A stretch of DNA of 64,000 nucleotides, taken from Agapanthus africanus (taxonomy: Eukaryota; Streptophyta; Magnoliopsida; Asparagales; Amaryllidaceae). The notes below the pieces were generated by a model. The model was not told the origin of the DNA, ran no database searches, and saw nothing but the letters and a program-made list of their open reading frames with translations. Below are positions 11,176-22,937 of the stretch, piece after piece. The number at the start of each line of letters is the position of its first letter. The stretch's first letter is position 1. Both the position numbers and the translations under genes were made by a program. The stretch is from positions 256,799,077 through 256,863,076 of the forward strand of contig CM057349.1 in assembly GCA_030015575.1 (NCBI GenBank), in the 5' to 3' direction.

Positions 11176-11215
11176 TTTCTTCTCTCTCTCCTAATTGCAG
11201 CGACCAATCGACATG
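11176..11215 (+). other. Candidate 3' splice site and gag start in A
   Basis: A pyrimidine tract, TTTCTTCTCTCTCTCC, leads to TAATTGCAG ending at 11200, and the gag ATG is at 11213. C (AG at 26317-26318) and K (minus strand, AG ending at 63493) have the same layout, a few bases before their gag ATG. Confidence 0.55.
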
Positions 11216-14200
11216 ACCGGACTTAAGTTATTACTAGATAAAAACATACCGACAGGGCCAAACTACAAAGATTGGCTCAGGAATGTCAAGATGGCAATCA
11301 CTTATGACAAGCTGGGGTATCTTCTTACCACCAAAGCTCCCCTGTCCCAGGTCCCAAAACCAGCGTCGCGGATAAGGAAATCCGTAAGACCTGGGAAATC
11401 GACTGCGCGAAGGCCAAGTGCCTTGTGCTTGCCTCTATGGACAACGAACATAGAGGAGGCACGAGAATATGGACCTCGAATCCATATTTCTCCATACAAA
11501 AGAACTGTATGGAGAGCAATCTCGTATCGCAAGATACGAAGTGTCGAAGAAGTTATTTTCGGCAAGATTGGCCGTCGGATCATCGGTAGCGGAACACGTG
11601 CTTAAGATGATTGGCTACATTGAGGAGCTCGCGGACCTTGGGACCACGTTGGAGAATGAGCTCCATACGGACTTGATTCTCCAGTCCTTTCCTTCTACTT
11701 ACGCCCAGTTTATCCTGAACTTCAACTTACAAGAAAAGGAAGTTGAACTTTCAGAACTCTTTAACATGCTGAGGAGCGCAGAGGGCACCCTATAGAAAGG
11801 TAGGGAAACATTCACTTTGTTTATAGGAGGATCTTCCTCTTCTAGGTCCAAGGCGAAAGCTAAGGGAAAGAAGAAGAAAGCCCCCGCCAAACCAAGGGGC
11901 GGTGTTAGTAAAGTGGATACGAAGGGAAAGGCAAAAGCAACAAAGAAAGTAGGGAAGCTTGTGGATAAGGAAGAATGCTTCTACTGTCATAAGAGTGGAC
12001 ACTGGAAGAAAGATTGCAGGGCTTGGAAGGCCAGAACACAGGATCTGAAGCAAGTTGCGGCTTCAGCTTCAGGTGTGTATGTTATTGAAAACTGTCTATC
12101 AATAAACTCTACTTCCTGGGTATTGGATACCGGATCAGGATCTCATACCTGTAATTCTTTGCAGGCGTTGAGAAACCGTAGGTTTTTGAAGGCAGGTGAC
12201 ATGACCCTCAAAGTTGCAAACGGAGCTAGCATGGATGCTAAGGCCGTGGGGGACTATCACCTGGGAATGTCAGATGGACATGTTTTGGTTTTGCGTAATT
12301 GCTATTTTGTACCCAACGCAACTTGTAATATCATTTCTGTATCTTTGGTTTCTAAAGAAGGTTATGAATTTGCGTTTGTAAGTAATGTTGTGAACATTCA
12401 CCTTAATCAAGTTCTGATTGGGTCAGGTACATTAAGCAATGGTATATACGTATTAAACCAACCACAGATTTTCAATGTCCAGAATACACACAAAAGAAAG
12501 TCTCCAGAAATCAATCAGGCTTTTTTATGGCATTGTAGACTGGGTCACATCAATGAGAGAAGATTGACTAAGTTACATACATAAGGATATTTGGATCCAT
12601 TCCAATATCAATCATATGCAACTTGTCAATCCTGTCTCAAAGGAAAGATGACAAAGTCCCCGTTCACTGGACACGGAGTAAGAGCGAGCGAGCTCTTAGG
12701 ACTCGTACACAGCGACGTGTGCGGTCCAATGTCTACACATGCGCGAAGAGGTTTTTCTTACTTCATTACTTTTACGGATGATTTTTCAAGGTTCGGACAT
12801 GTTTTCTTAATGAAACATAAGTCCGAAGCCTTTGGAAAATTCCAGGAATATAAGAATGAGGTAGAAAAACAAACCGGCAAAAGTATCAAGACACTAAGAT
12901 CTGATCGAGGTGGTGAATACTTGAGTGCTGAGTTCCTGGATTACTTAAAAGAGAATGGAATTCTCTCTCAGCTTACTCCTCCATACACTCCGCGACATAA
13001 CGGTGTATCGGAGAGACGGAACTGCACCCTATTGGGTATGGTACGGTCCATGATGAGTGACGCTGAGTTACCGCGATCATTCTGGGAATATGCGCTAGAA
13101 TCAGCAGCATACCTTTTGAACCGAGTTCCCACTAAGACTGTGCCTACCACACCATATGAGTTATGGAGTGGGAAGAAACTCTATCTTCAATATCTGAAGA
13201 TCTGGGGATGTCCAGCTTTTTTCAAAAAGCAGCATGCGGACAAACTCGAGGTACGCTCAGTACTGTGCAAGTTTGTGGGATACCCAAAGAACACCAGGGA
13301 GTATCTTTTCTACCACGCAGAGGAACAAAAGGTCTTTGTTTCTCGTAATGCCCACTTTCTAGAACACCAGTTCTTGGAAAAGGAAATTAGTGGGAGCGCA
13401 GTAGAACTGGAAGAAATTCCAGAACCACAGACTATTACTGAAAGCTTAGTAGAACCAGAGGGTTCAAAAGAACAGGACATTCCTACGCCGCTCCGCAGGA
13501 GTAGTAGGCAGTCTCATCCGCCCGAAAGATACTACGGTTTTCTCATAGACGGGGATAGAGAGGATTGCATCATTGATTATGATGAGCCTACTAGCTTCCA
13601 GCAGGCCGTTCAGAGCGTTGACTCGGTCAAATGGCTGGATGCAATGCGGACCGAAAAGGAGTCCATGTACATCAACAAAGTATGGACGTTGGACATTGCT
13701 CCAGACGGGGTAAAACCCGTAGGATGCAAGTGGATCTTCAAAAGGAAGATTGGTGTAGATGGACAGGTTGAGACCTATAAAGCTAGACTTGTTGCAAAGG
13801 GTTTTCGTCAAAGACCTGGTTTGGACTATGATGAAACCTTTTCTCCAGTGGCTATGCTGAAATCCATTCGGATCCTTCTTGCCATTGCTTCCTTCCACGA
13901 TTATGAGATCTGGCAGATGGACGTAAAGACCGCTTTTCTAAATGGAAATTTAGAGGAGTGTGTCTATATGGACCAGCCAGAAGGCTTCATTCAGAGTGGG
14001 AGCAGCGGAAAGGTGTGCAAGTTGCTTAAGTCCATCTATGGACTAAAGCAGGCATCGCGGAGTTGGAACATCTGCTTTGATGAGACGGTCAAAGAATTTG
14101 GCTTTATCAAAAATCCAGATGAACCATGCATCTATAGTAGATTTGTAGCGAGAACTGTAGTATTCCTCGTTTTATATGTGGATGACATTCTCTTAATAGA

Positions 14201-15161
14201 AAATGACAATCCTATGCTACAATCTGTCAAAGGGTTCTTGTCACACAGGTTCTCCATGAAAGACCTGGGTGATGCCTCATACATTCTGGGGATCCGGATC
14301 TATCGTGACAGATCCAAGAGGATATTAGGACTTTCACAGTCTAGGTACATCGACACCATACTGAAAAGATTCAGTATGGAAGATTCCAAGTGCGGTAATC
14401 TATTGGCTTGTCACGGGATCACCCTCTCCAAAGAGATGTCTCCCAAGACTGATTTGGAAAGGGATCGCATGTCTATTATACCCTACGCTTCTGCGGTACG
14501 CTCTATAATGTATGCGATGTTGTGTACCAGACCGGATGTAGCTTATGCACTTAGTGTAGTAAGCCGGTATCAGTCAAACCCCGGGGAGAAACACTGGATA
14601 GCAGTAAAGAACATTCTCAAGTACCTGAGAAGGACTAAGGAGATGTTCTTGGTGTATGGTGGAAAAGACCTCCAGATCGAGGCCTTTGCCGACTCCAGCT
14701 TCCAGAGTGACAAGGATGATTCCAAGTCCATGTCGGTTTTTGTCTTTACCCTCAATGGAGGGACGGTGTGTTGGAAGAGTTCCAAACAGGAAACCGTTGC
14801 TGACTCGACTATGGAAGTGGAATACATCGCTGCATTTGATGCCGCAAAAGAAGCTGTCTGGATGAGGAAGTTCTTGAAAGAACATCAGGTGGTTCCATCC
14901 ATTGTTGATCCAATACCTCTGTATTGCGACAACAACGGGGCTATAGCTTTAGCGAAGGAACCCAGGTCTTATCAGAAATCTAGACACATCTTGAGGCGGT
15001 ATCACCTGATCAAGGAGATCGTGGATCGCCAGGAGATCGAGGTTCGGAGGGTTGCTTCAGAAGATAACACTGCAGATCCATTCACCAAGGCCTTGCCCCA
15101 GACTCAGTTCGAGCAGCTGATCGAGATGATAGGTCTTCGATACGCCAGTACATGGCCTTAG
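11213..15161 (+). pseudogene. A gag-pol region (copia order: Gag, PR, INT, RT, RNase H)
   Basis: Gag begins MTGLKLLLDKN, a UBN2-type copia capsid domain. A CCHC zinc knuckle, CFYCHKSGHWKKDC, lies at 11976-12017. The protease active site DTGSG is near 12127. Pre-integrase zinc text HCRLGHINERRL is at about 12530-12570. The integrase catalytic core has TDDFSRFG, RSDRGGEY and NGVSERRN (12715-13025). RT spans about 13700-14350 with CKWIFKRK, QMDVKTAFLNG and the catalytic YVDD (14174-14190). RNase H spans about 14690-15100 with YADS/FADSS- and DNNGAIALAKEP-type text. These proteins would build the particle, copy RNA and integrate DNA. The region is broken with only a few breaks and is otherwise highly readable. 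Not a host gene. Confidence 0.9.
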
Positions 15162-15175
15162 TGCAAGGGGGAGAT
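15160..15175 (+). other. Polypurine tract of A
   Basis: GTGCAAGGGGGAGAT directly precedes the 3' LTR. K has the matching GTGCAAGTGGGAGAT on the minus strand at 60052-60066. Confidence 0.85.
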
Positions 15176-17316
15176 TGTTAGTGTATATGCTCTAGAGGCC
15201 ATTACTATATCATACTAGTTTGTATATTACTTAATGGAAGCTTGGGATATTCACAGTTGTATAAACAATCTTGCTCAAAATGGTAGTATGCTACTTGTTT
15301 GTTTCTACTTTAATGTGTACATGTGTTTATTTTATTATATCACCTATACGTATTAGTGGAGCCTTTAGGATCTTTGCTTGATTACCAGCGTTGTGATGGC
15401 AGTCACACTCGTGGGGGCTGGGTAATCCATAAGCACATCCTTATACAGGTCCCTAGTCGCAGGACTATCGAGACAGGGCATCGATACTCCGGAGTAGACT
15501 AGCGTATGCGCTTCTCATCCCAGCAGGGGAGACGGTCTGTCCCACAGTCGTCAGTACGTCGTGCTTGAGATAGTATGCGGGTGCTCGTTAGGTTACGAGT
15601 ACACTGGACAGGACTCGTCGGGAACTGATTGGTTGGTATTATACCTATCGTCAGTTATCAGTTCCCAGGTGACATGAGTACAGCTTAGTCCGCTGACTTG
15701 GCACTGTCACTTCTCCTCGAGTGTGTTCCCACTGTACTTTGATTACTACCCTACCACGGCTCAAAGGAGTCATGCAAACAGGTAGTAGTTGGGTGCAGTC
15801 CCGAAGCACTTGGAGGCAGTGACGGTTAGACAGGATTCGTCTCTCCCGGTATTGGGCGTTGACATCGCGCTGTGTCTAGGAGAGCCATTACACGAGTAGT
15901 CCCTGGCCAGGGCAAGCGAGATATACTGGTAGGCTTCCAGTGTTATCTCAGGGTGTTTTGGGCTTCACTCCGGCACGACTTGTACCGCTATTAGGGGACT
16001 GACGTTTACCGCCCCCTAGGCCCGCCATGCGATGTATCAGACGAACAGACCGGACTGTACGGAGACTGTCACATTCAGGCTCAGTAGGAGTTCAGATGGG
16101 TTTCACCTCGTCTGTCTTCTTGTCGGCATCTACCTGGGGACCGTTACGCACAGCTAGTGCCGCTTGCGGTCTGTGGTTAAACCGACTGCCAGCGTAGTGT
16201 CGAGTCTTTAGAGTCCCACACAGAAAGCTATTCGCCTTTAGGCAAAAGAGTAGAGGTCGCATGGTTTTGCGACAGGTCGCATGGTTTTGCGACAGGGTTC
16301 GGTCACATCCGTACACTTGTGCACGTTTAGTGTCCGGACAGTTAACACTAGCGGGCTTTGGTTTAAGCCAGATCCTAGTGTACATTTTGGGATTGGTTTT
16401 ATCTCGTATGTATTCGTGTTCCTCGGAACACGGATGCAGGTGTGTATGCACAGTTGACGGAGAGACAGAGGTAAAGGATTCTCATTAGGGTTGTTGACTG
16501 TTGACTGTTGACTATTGACTTTTTGCTAAACCCTAATGAGAATATGATATATGATTAACAATAATATTAATTAAGTATTATAGTGACATGGTTGTTGAGG
16601 GGTTGACTTTGTTGACTTGTTGACTTTGTTGACCGGTTGACTAGGTTGGACTAGTTGACCATCATCATGACAATAGCTATCATTTCATGGCAAAGACTTT
16701 TGCTTGCTTGTTTATCTTGTGCAAAATGAGTGCATGAAATGATATGGTTATTTTGACTTAAACCATCACATAATACTTGATTGCTATGATTTGTTATGAT
16801 GGCTTTGGATTATGAGAGCCAAGAGAGAAAAGTCTTACTCATTCTCTCATTTTCCGTTCTCTCTCTTGGCTTGAGCTCCCATCCTCTTCCTCTTGCTCTC
16901 CCTCTCTCTAGTCTATGGTTCACTTGTCTAATGTGTTGAGAAGCAAGAACCATAGAGAAAAATCCCAACACACTCTCCTCTACTCACCCTAGTTCACAAG
17001 GTTTAGCAAACCGAGTGAACTAGTTTCTTCAAAGTTCGAAGAAGAAGCCAAAGGTAGAAGCTTTCGGGTGGATCGATCTTCGGCGCAAGGAGACGACGGG
17101 GTGAAGCCGATCCGCACACCATCACGAGTTGAAGACAAAGGAGTTCAAGAAAGAAAGGTATAACCCCCTAACCGAGTAGTTAACAACTCCTAATTAGGTT
17201 GTTAGGTAAATAGTTTAACAAAGATCTGTTTGAGTCCATGTTACCGCCTCTAGAAAATTGTTTTTCATTAAATTCCGCAAGCCCGTAAGTACCGGGAGAG
17301 GTAGCATGGACTTACA
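15176..17316 (+). repeat. 3' LTR of A
   Basis: This 2141-bp LTR pairs with 7029-9135. It carries a second 20-bp copy of GTCGCATGGTTTTGCGACAG near 16256-16295 and two more TTGAC cores than the 5' LTR. It is followed by the target repeat TCTGT at 17317-17321. Confidence 0.92.
16454..16659 (+). promoter_or_regulatory. W-box (TTGAC) array in the A 3' LTR
   Basis: Eleven TTGAC cores in one orientation lie at 16454, 16494, 16501, 16508, 16515, 16603, 16612, 16620, 16629, 16637 and 16655. That is two more than in the 5' LTR, so the array varies by short repeat gain or loss. Confidence 0.6.
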
Positions 17317-17321
17317 TCTGT

Positions 17322-19960
17322 GTATGCTCCATATTTGGTAGACACCGAGGAGATGTGGATAAAGAGATTTGTGTGAGGCCTGATTACCCAGTTGTTCCTC
17401 GCTATCGGCGCCCAGCAGTTTGACACATATGTAGCCACAGTGGATGCAGCCCTACTGGTTGAGGAGCGTCTTTTCGAGACTTCGGTCGTTCCGGGACCGA
17501 AGAGGATTCGTACTGGTGTATCAGCCCGGATACAGATGTATAGACACTGTGACAGATTCCGTTAAGGTCATGGGGGTAGCAGAGGTTTGGGACAAGGCCA
17601 GTTATTTAGCTCTTATCCCCAGGAGGGTCAGCAGTCGTCGTCTGGATGTTTTCGGTATGGATGTTTATATCATCGCGTCAGAGATTGTACTGAGGTACGT
17701 GAGGACGAGGCAGCCATACCACATGTTACCTTACCACCTTCTCCACCTCAGAGAGCGTTGCCTCTTATGCCTGTTGTTGCTCCGTGTCAGACTTATGCTC
17801 AGAGGGGTTATGGTCACAGAGGTTTTGTTCAGAGAGGACGGGGTGGCAAAGGAGGAGGACAGCCAGTCGCTGGTAGAGGGCAGGCTCGAGTATTTTCTTT
17901 GACTCATCAGGACGCGCAGGCGTCCAATGCAGTAGTTTCAGGTACTCTTTCAGTATGTTCTTTCGATGCACACATTTTATTTGATCCAGGATCTACGCAC
18001 TCGTGTGTTTCTACACACTTCGTGCCGAGGTTGGGCCTAGAGTCGTCTTTGCTAGATCAGCCGCTTGTCGTGACTACTCCCGTTGGTGAGTCTTTTGTTG
18101 CATGACATGTGTTTTGGTCATGTGCCGTTCGTATTGGAAATAGAGATTTGTCCGTTGACTTGATCCTTCTTGAGATGTTGGACTTCGATGTTCTCCTAGG
18201 CATGGACTGGTTAGCTATATGCTATGCGTCTGTGGACTGCCGGGAGAAGACAGTCAGGTTTTGTTTTCTGGACGAGTCAGTTCTTATTGTGCAGGGGGAC
18301 CGTAGTGCCACCCCTCACAATTTGATTTCTGCCCTTTGCTCTAGTCGGCTCTTGAGGAGAGGATGTCGGGGATTCTTAGCTTTTATTTGTGATACCGGAG
18401 CCACGGTAGATTTGTTGGACCGGGTTCCTATTGTGAGAGGTTTCCCGACGTATTTCCCGATGAGTTACCTGGATTGCTGCCAGAGCACGATTTTGAGTTT
18501 TGCATTGATTTGATCCCCGGCACGGGGCCTATTTCTATACCGCCTTATCGGATGGCCCCAGCGGAGTTTAAAGAGCTTAAGGATCAGCTGTAAGAGTTGC
18601 TTGATAGGAGACTTCTGCGTCCGAGTGTTTCGCCTTGGGGAGCTCCTGTTCTGTTCGTCAAGAAGAAGGACGACAATTTGAGGTTGTGCATTGATTATCG
18701 TCAATTGAACCGCGTTACAGTGCGGAATACGTATCCATTACCTTGCATTGACGATTTTTTTGATCAGCTCCAGGGTGCGGGACATTTTTCTAAGATTGAT
18801 TTGAGATCGGGTTATCATCAGTTGCGGGTTCGGAATGATGACATTCCGAAGACTGCTTTTCGTATGCGCTATGGGCATTATGAGTTTTTGGTGATGTCGT
18901 TCGGACTCACCAATGCCCCAGCAGCGTTCATGGATTTGATGAACCGGATTTTTAGGCCGTTCCTCGACCAGTTCATTATTGTGTTTATTGATGACATTCA
19001 GGTTTATTCCAGGAGTCGAGAGGAGCATGAACAGCACTTGAGGATTGCTTTACAGACATTCAGAGAGCCCCGGCTGTTTGCTAAATTCTCGAAGTGTGCC
19101 TTCTGGTTTGATAGTGTTGACTTCCTGGGTCATGTGGTTACAGGAGACGGTATTCGTGTGGACCCGAGGAAGATAGAGGCCGTACAGCTTTGGCCCAGAC
19201 CTATATCAGTGACAGAGGTCTGCAGCTTTTTGGGCTTAGCCGGTTATTACCGCCGTTTCGTGCAGGAATTCTTGAGTATCGCTGCACCGCTGACCGGACT
19301 GACCAGGAAAGGAGTTATTTTTCATTGGACTGAGGCATGCGAGCTGAGTTTCCAGCAGTTGAAGACTCAGTTGACGACTGTACCAGTTTTATCTTTGCCT
19401 TCTGGATCGGACGGTTACGTCGTTTACTGTGATGCTTCTTGAGTGGGGCTCGGTTGTGTATTGATGCAGCATGATCAAGTTATCGGTTATGCTTCCCCGG
19501 CAGCTGAAGAAGCACGAGCAGAATTATCCCACTCATGATCTTGAGATGGCCGCGGTGGTCTTTGCGCTTAAGATTTGGAGACACTACTTGTACGGGGAGT
19601 CGTGTTAGATTTTCAGAGACCACCAGAGCTTAAAGTACATCTTCTAGCAGCGGGATCTGAATTTGAGACAGTGCCGTTGGATGGAGCTCGTGAAGGATTA
19701 TGATTGTGAGATCCTTTATCAACCAGGTAAGGCGAATGTAGTAGCTGATGCTTTGAGTCGTAGGCCCGGGGGTAGCTTGTCCCAGTTGAGCGCAGTTCAG
19801 AGATAGTCTTCTGCAGGTTGGCAGACTTGTGCAGCAGTAGAGTACAGTTTGGGTTCACTTTACTGGGGGACAGCTTGCTCATGTCCGCGCCTGTCTACTT
19901 CTACTTTATCGTATTCGTGAGGCACAGCCCGACAATGCCCGTTTGTCTGAGATTCTTGAG
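17322..19960 (+). pseudogene. B gag end, protease, RT and RNase H, downstream of copia A
   Basis: In order I see the gag tail, a CCHC-like stretch ending HRVRDCTE near 17670-17695, basic glycine-rich text (QRGRGGKGG, about 17830), an aspartic protease site LFDPGSTHSCVS near 17977-18012, then GMDWL near 18200. Reverse transcriptase follows at about 18620-19100 with [35 protein letters not shown] and the catalytic FIDD near 18990. RNase H text spans about 19400-19760 and ends in an ADALSR-type motif. This is the order and text of Tekay/Del pol, matching D. The relic has many breaks and no function is expected. Confidence 0.85.
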
Positions 19961-22937
19961 CATGGCTCATTTCTAACCTCACACCCTCATTTCCCTCATC
20001 CCTCACTCCTACACTCCCTCCTTTTCATCTCACTCTCTCATTCTCAATTATTTCTCCTTCTCATTCCCTTCCTCAAAACTGAATCCTATCTTGTTCTTCA
20101 CTAAAACCAAGCCTAATATTCACTAAACCTCACTAAAACCCTTCACAAGTCTAGCTAAGCCCCATCTTGATAACTTGGAGCATGGAAAGCTAGGGTTTTT
20201 GAGCAAGTTTGGTAAGGTAGTGATCTTTAGCTGTTAACTAGACTTTTAAGATGTTGTGCTGCTTATTAGTTGCTGTTTAGAACACTAAAGTTATAGTTTT
20301 TGTTTAAATATTGTATTTTGGTAAAGTGTTGTGTCTCAGGTGAATCTGCTATCGAACCAGGTTGTTGTTTGAGAAGTTGCCATCACAGAGACATAGTTTA
20401 GAGGCCTAGAACCCACCATAAAAACCTGAACCCATTCCATTTGAACATGGCCGCAAATATATTGCTTCTGGCCGCAAATTGCAGTCAGATTGGGGACTGA
20501 GGTCTCGAGTCTTGGTCGTGGGGTCTCTGGGGTTGTTTGTAGTCTCGTGGAACTTGCAACTTTCACTAATTGTTTGAGTTGAAAAATCTGAGACCACTTA
20601 GCTAGTTTTTAGTGTTTCGGCAAAGTACGATACGATTAATCCGACGTAGTTTAAGTGTTTCTGGTAGCTTGCATTCGTGGATTTATTTTGATGATGCCGC
20701 TGTACGCGTTTAGTAGCTAAGCGAACCCTTTTGTAGCTTGAGGGAACCGATTCGTTAATTGGCGCTGTGTTTGTTTATTATTGGGTAGTTTGCTAAATCC
20801 ACGCGTTATTGTATTGTGTGATAATAAGATCGCAGGCGGGGACTTCGGACGCTGCAAGGAGGGGAAAATAAGTGGTTGGATTTACCTAGCTCGAGATCGT
20901 CGATGAGTAGATTTAACATCTACGGGGGAATCGCCTGTATGGAGTTAAGCGTCGAGGGCTAGCTTCGGTGTTTTAGCCATATGTTTATATGCATATGTGT
21001 TGATTGTGCATGAGCATCATTTGCATACCACTACTTGTTGTACATTGACTTAGTACCTATTGGACACTGCACCATTACTGATGGTTCATGTTGCACGAGC
21101 ACTAAATTGTATGCCACACACACACCGTTGGTAATTACCATGACACACACAACATATACATATATATGGTACTGTATTCGTTAGTGACATTGAGGCAGTT
21201 GTTCTTGTACCACTTTACTAAGGGAATATGTATTGTACCGCATTCATTATTATCAATAGTTAGACGTTGATTCTTGTTCTATTGCGCATATGAATTGCAT
21301 CATGCATGCATACATACATGCATACACACATACCTTGCTATAGCTACATATACACCTTTATATGATGTTTCATTTGACTTCGGGGAATTTGGAAACATCA
21401 TGATATTTATAAAAACTTGATTCATTTAAAAGGGCTTTTTTTTTTGATATGCTCATATTACTAATTTATGTTGCATACATTGTATTTCATGGATTTACGC
21501 ATTAAGATACTGATTTCATGTGATTTATGGATTTGAGAACCGTTGTTATATTTCAAGAAATTATGCATTGTTTTGAAAACCTAGTTTATCTTGATATGAT
21601 ATTTCGATGCGTCCACCATGAGTTTTCTCGGTTCTGAGATTGGTTTTCGAAACCCGATTCGAGGAGATGGACAATCTGTTTGCGGGTTCATGGTGGACCC
21701 GGTAGGTACGCCGGGGCAAGAAAGGTATGTTGTGTAGTAAACGATGAGCCTGGCAGAGGGACTACTACCTACCGGTGATAGTTTGGATCCGGCGGTTATC
21801 CGGAGGATACCGACCGAAGTCGTGAGATGGATATGTGCCGATCCAGACTAACGGAGCCCGTAGGCCGATCCGGACTGACGGAGCCCGAGTTATGTGGATT
21901 TACGTGTCGATGTTGGACACGGGCTTTCATGATATTTCGAGTGTCGATGTTGAGCACTCAGGTTCCGTGAGATTTACGGATATGAGGGCTGATCAGAGTG
22001 ACGGGGCCTGAGCTATTGGGATTTGGGGTGTCGTTGATGGATATCGGTTTTTCCACGATGATGATTAATTGATGATGTTATGTTTTATCCCACACTCAGG
22101 ATTTATTTGATATGCATTGTTTCATGTAGTTGTAGTACCCTGATGGTGTACCTTGATCATGATTGTTGCATATCCATATTCCCATACTTATGCTATCAGA
22201 TTGCATATTTTAGATTATAGTTGTTCGTGCATAACTGCGATTATCTGTGTGATGTTATTAACTATTCTTGGGTTGGCAACTCACCTCCGTTGTGCCATAG
22301 TGTTTTGTAGGCTTGATCCTCAGAGTAGTCGCGGTAGCACATCTTATTGTATCTATTTCTGCAGATACCGCTACGGTTGGCAGTGAAGCCTTTTTGGTGT
22401 AGGTGGGTTTGCGGTTATCCGAACACATCTATTGTCTATCTCATTGTATCTAGTAATCTCCAGCTACCACTTTCATGTATTGACTTAGAGACGAGTTTGT
22501 GAGGATCGATATTGTATATTATATGACTCTGGGTGTCGTACTCATTTGAGCCGGCCTTTCTTATGTTGCTTTATCTCTTTTATGCTGTTTTCATTTTTAT
22601 TGTCTATTTCTTCGCTACGGCGTCGTATATATACTTGTGGTGATTGTTTTCCACCTTTGGACGTGATTTGCTCCCATTTGGGAATGCTTTATTTATATCC
22701 TGTGTTTGTACTCGCTTTGGGGCTAGTTTTACAAAGGAGGTGCCGCCAAATTTTTTAAGAAAATAAACTTAAGCTTTAAGATTTTTACTTGAGATTTCCA
22801 AATGTTTTAACAATGTTTTATCACTTACTTCTTTTTATGGTTTAGATTTCTGGGTTTTCGGCTAACTTAAATTGCGTTACGCTTGTTGACGTCACGTGGT
22901 TTAAGTGTCGGTCACGTTCCTAAATTCGGTTGTGACA
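19961..22937 (+). repeat. 3' LTR of B
   Basis: This long LTR of about 3 kb ends GGTTGTGACA. It matches the D LTRs along its length: TCACTCTCTCATTCT near 20030, GGCCGCAAATATATTGCTTC near 20451, TCGATGAGTAGATTTAACAT near 20899, CCACCATGAGTTTTCTCGG near 21615 and ACAAAGGAGGTGC near 22731. GTGTC dyads are at 21904, 21941 and 22028. The left boundary is approximate. No gene is seen in it. Confidence 0.82.

Larger units (their letters stand above)
9136..11212 (+). other. A leader between LTR and gag
   Basis: The primer site TGGTATCAGAGC is at 9137-9148. The remainder is a non-coding leader of about 2 kb, largely collinear with those of C and G. It holds a GC-rich hairpin (9343-9386), a segment around GACGGGGCCCCGTGGCGAAT (10189-10208), three spaced CCTcacgcCAAGG-type motifs (10516-10708) and a pyrimidine tract plus acceptor before gag. 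Open frames such as 10291-10494 look like chance. Confidence 0.8.
7029..17316 (+). mobile_element. Element A: Ty1/copia, Angela/BARE type, inserted in B gag
   Basis: A structurally complete 10,288-bp insertion. It has LTRs at 7029-9135 and 15176-17316, both TG..CA, a Met-tRNA primer site, a 2-kb leader, gag-pol and a PPT. The target repeat TCTGT is perfect at 7024-7028 and 17317-17321. The LTR start TGTTAGTGTATATGCCCTAG resembles that of Angela/BARE elements, where TGCCCTAGAGGCAATAA is characteristic. Pol order is protease, integrase, RT, RNase H, as in copia. LTR divergence is very roughly 3% by eye, suggesting about 1 million years. The coding body is broken, with only a handful of breaks, and is much better kept than C, G or K. 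Confidence 0.93.
5035..22937 (+). mobile_element. Element B: Ty3/gypsy chromovirus (Tekay/Del type), split by copia A
   Basis: Visible parts are a 5' LTR portion (5035-6126), a Met-tRNA primer site, gag (from about 6367), copia insertion A (7029-17316), then more gag, protease, reverse transcriptase and RNase H (17322 to about 19960) and a long 3' LTR (about 19961-22937). The family call rests on RT text such as CIDYRQLN and FIDDIQVYS, the LTR of about 3 kb and near-identity in order and text with element D. Element E interrupts the 5' LTR, so B's true left end is outside the window. To the right it abuts an Angela-type copia LTR (element C). B is a clearly broken fossil with many breaks. Confidence 0.87.
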
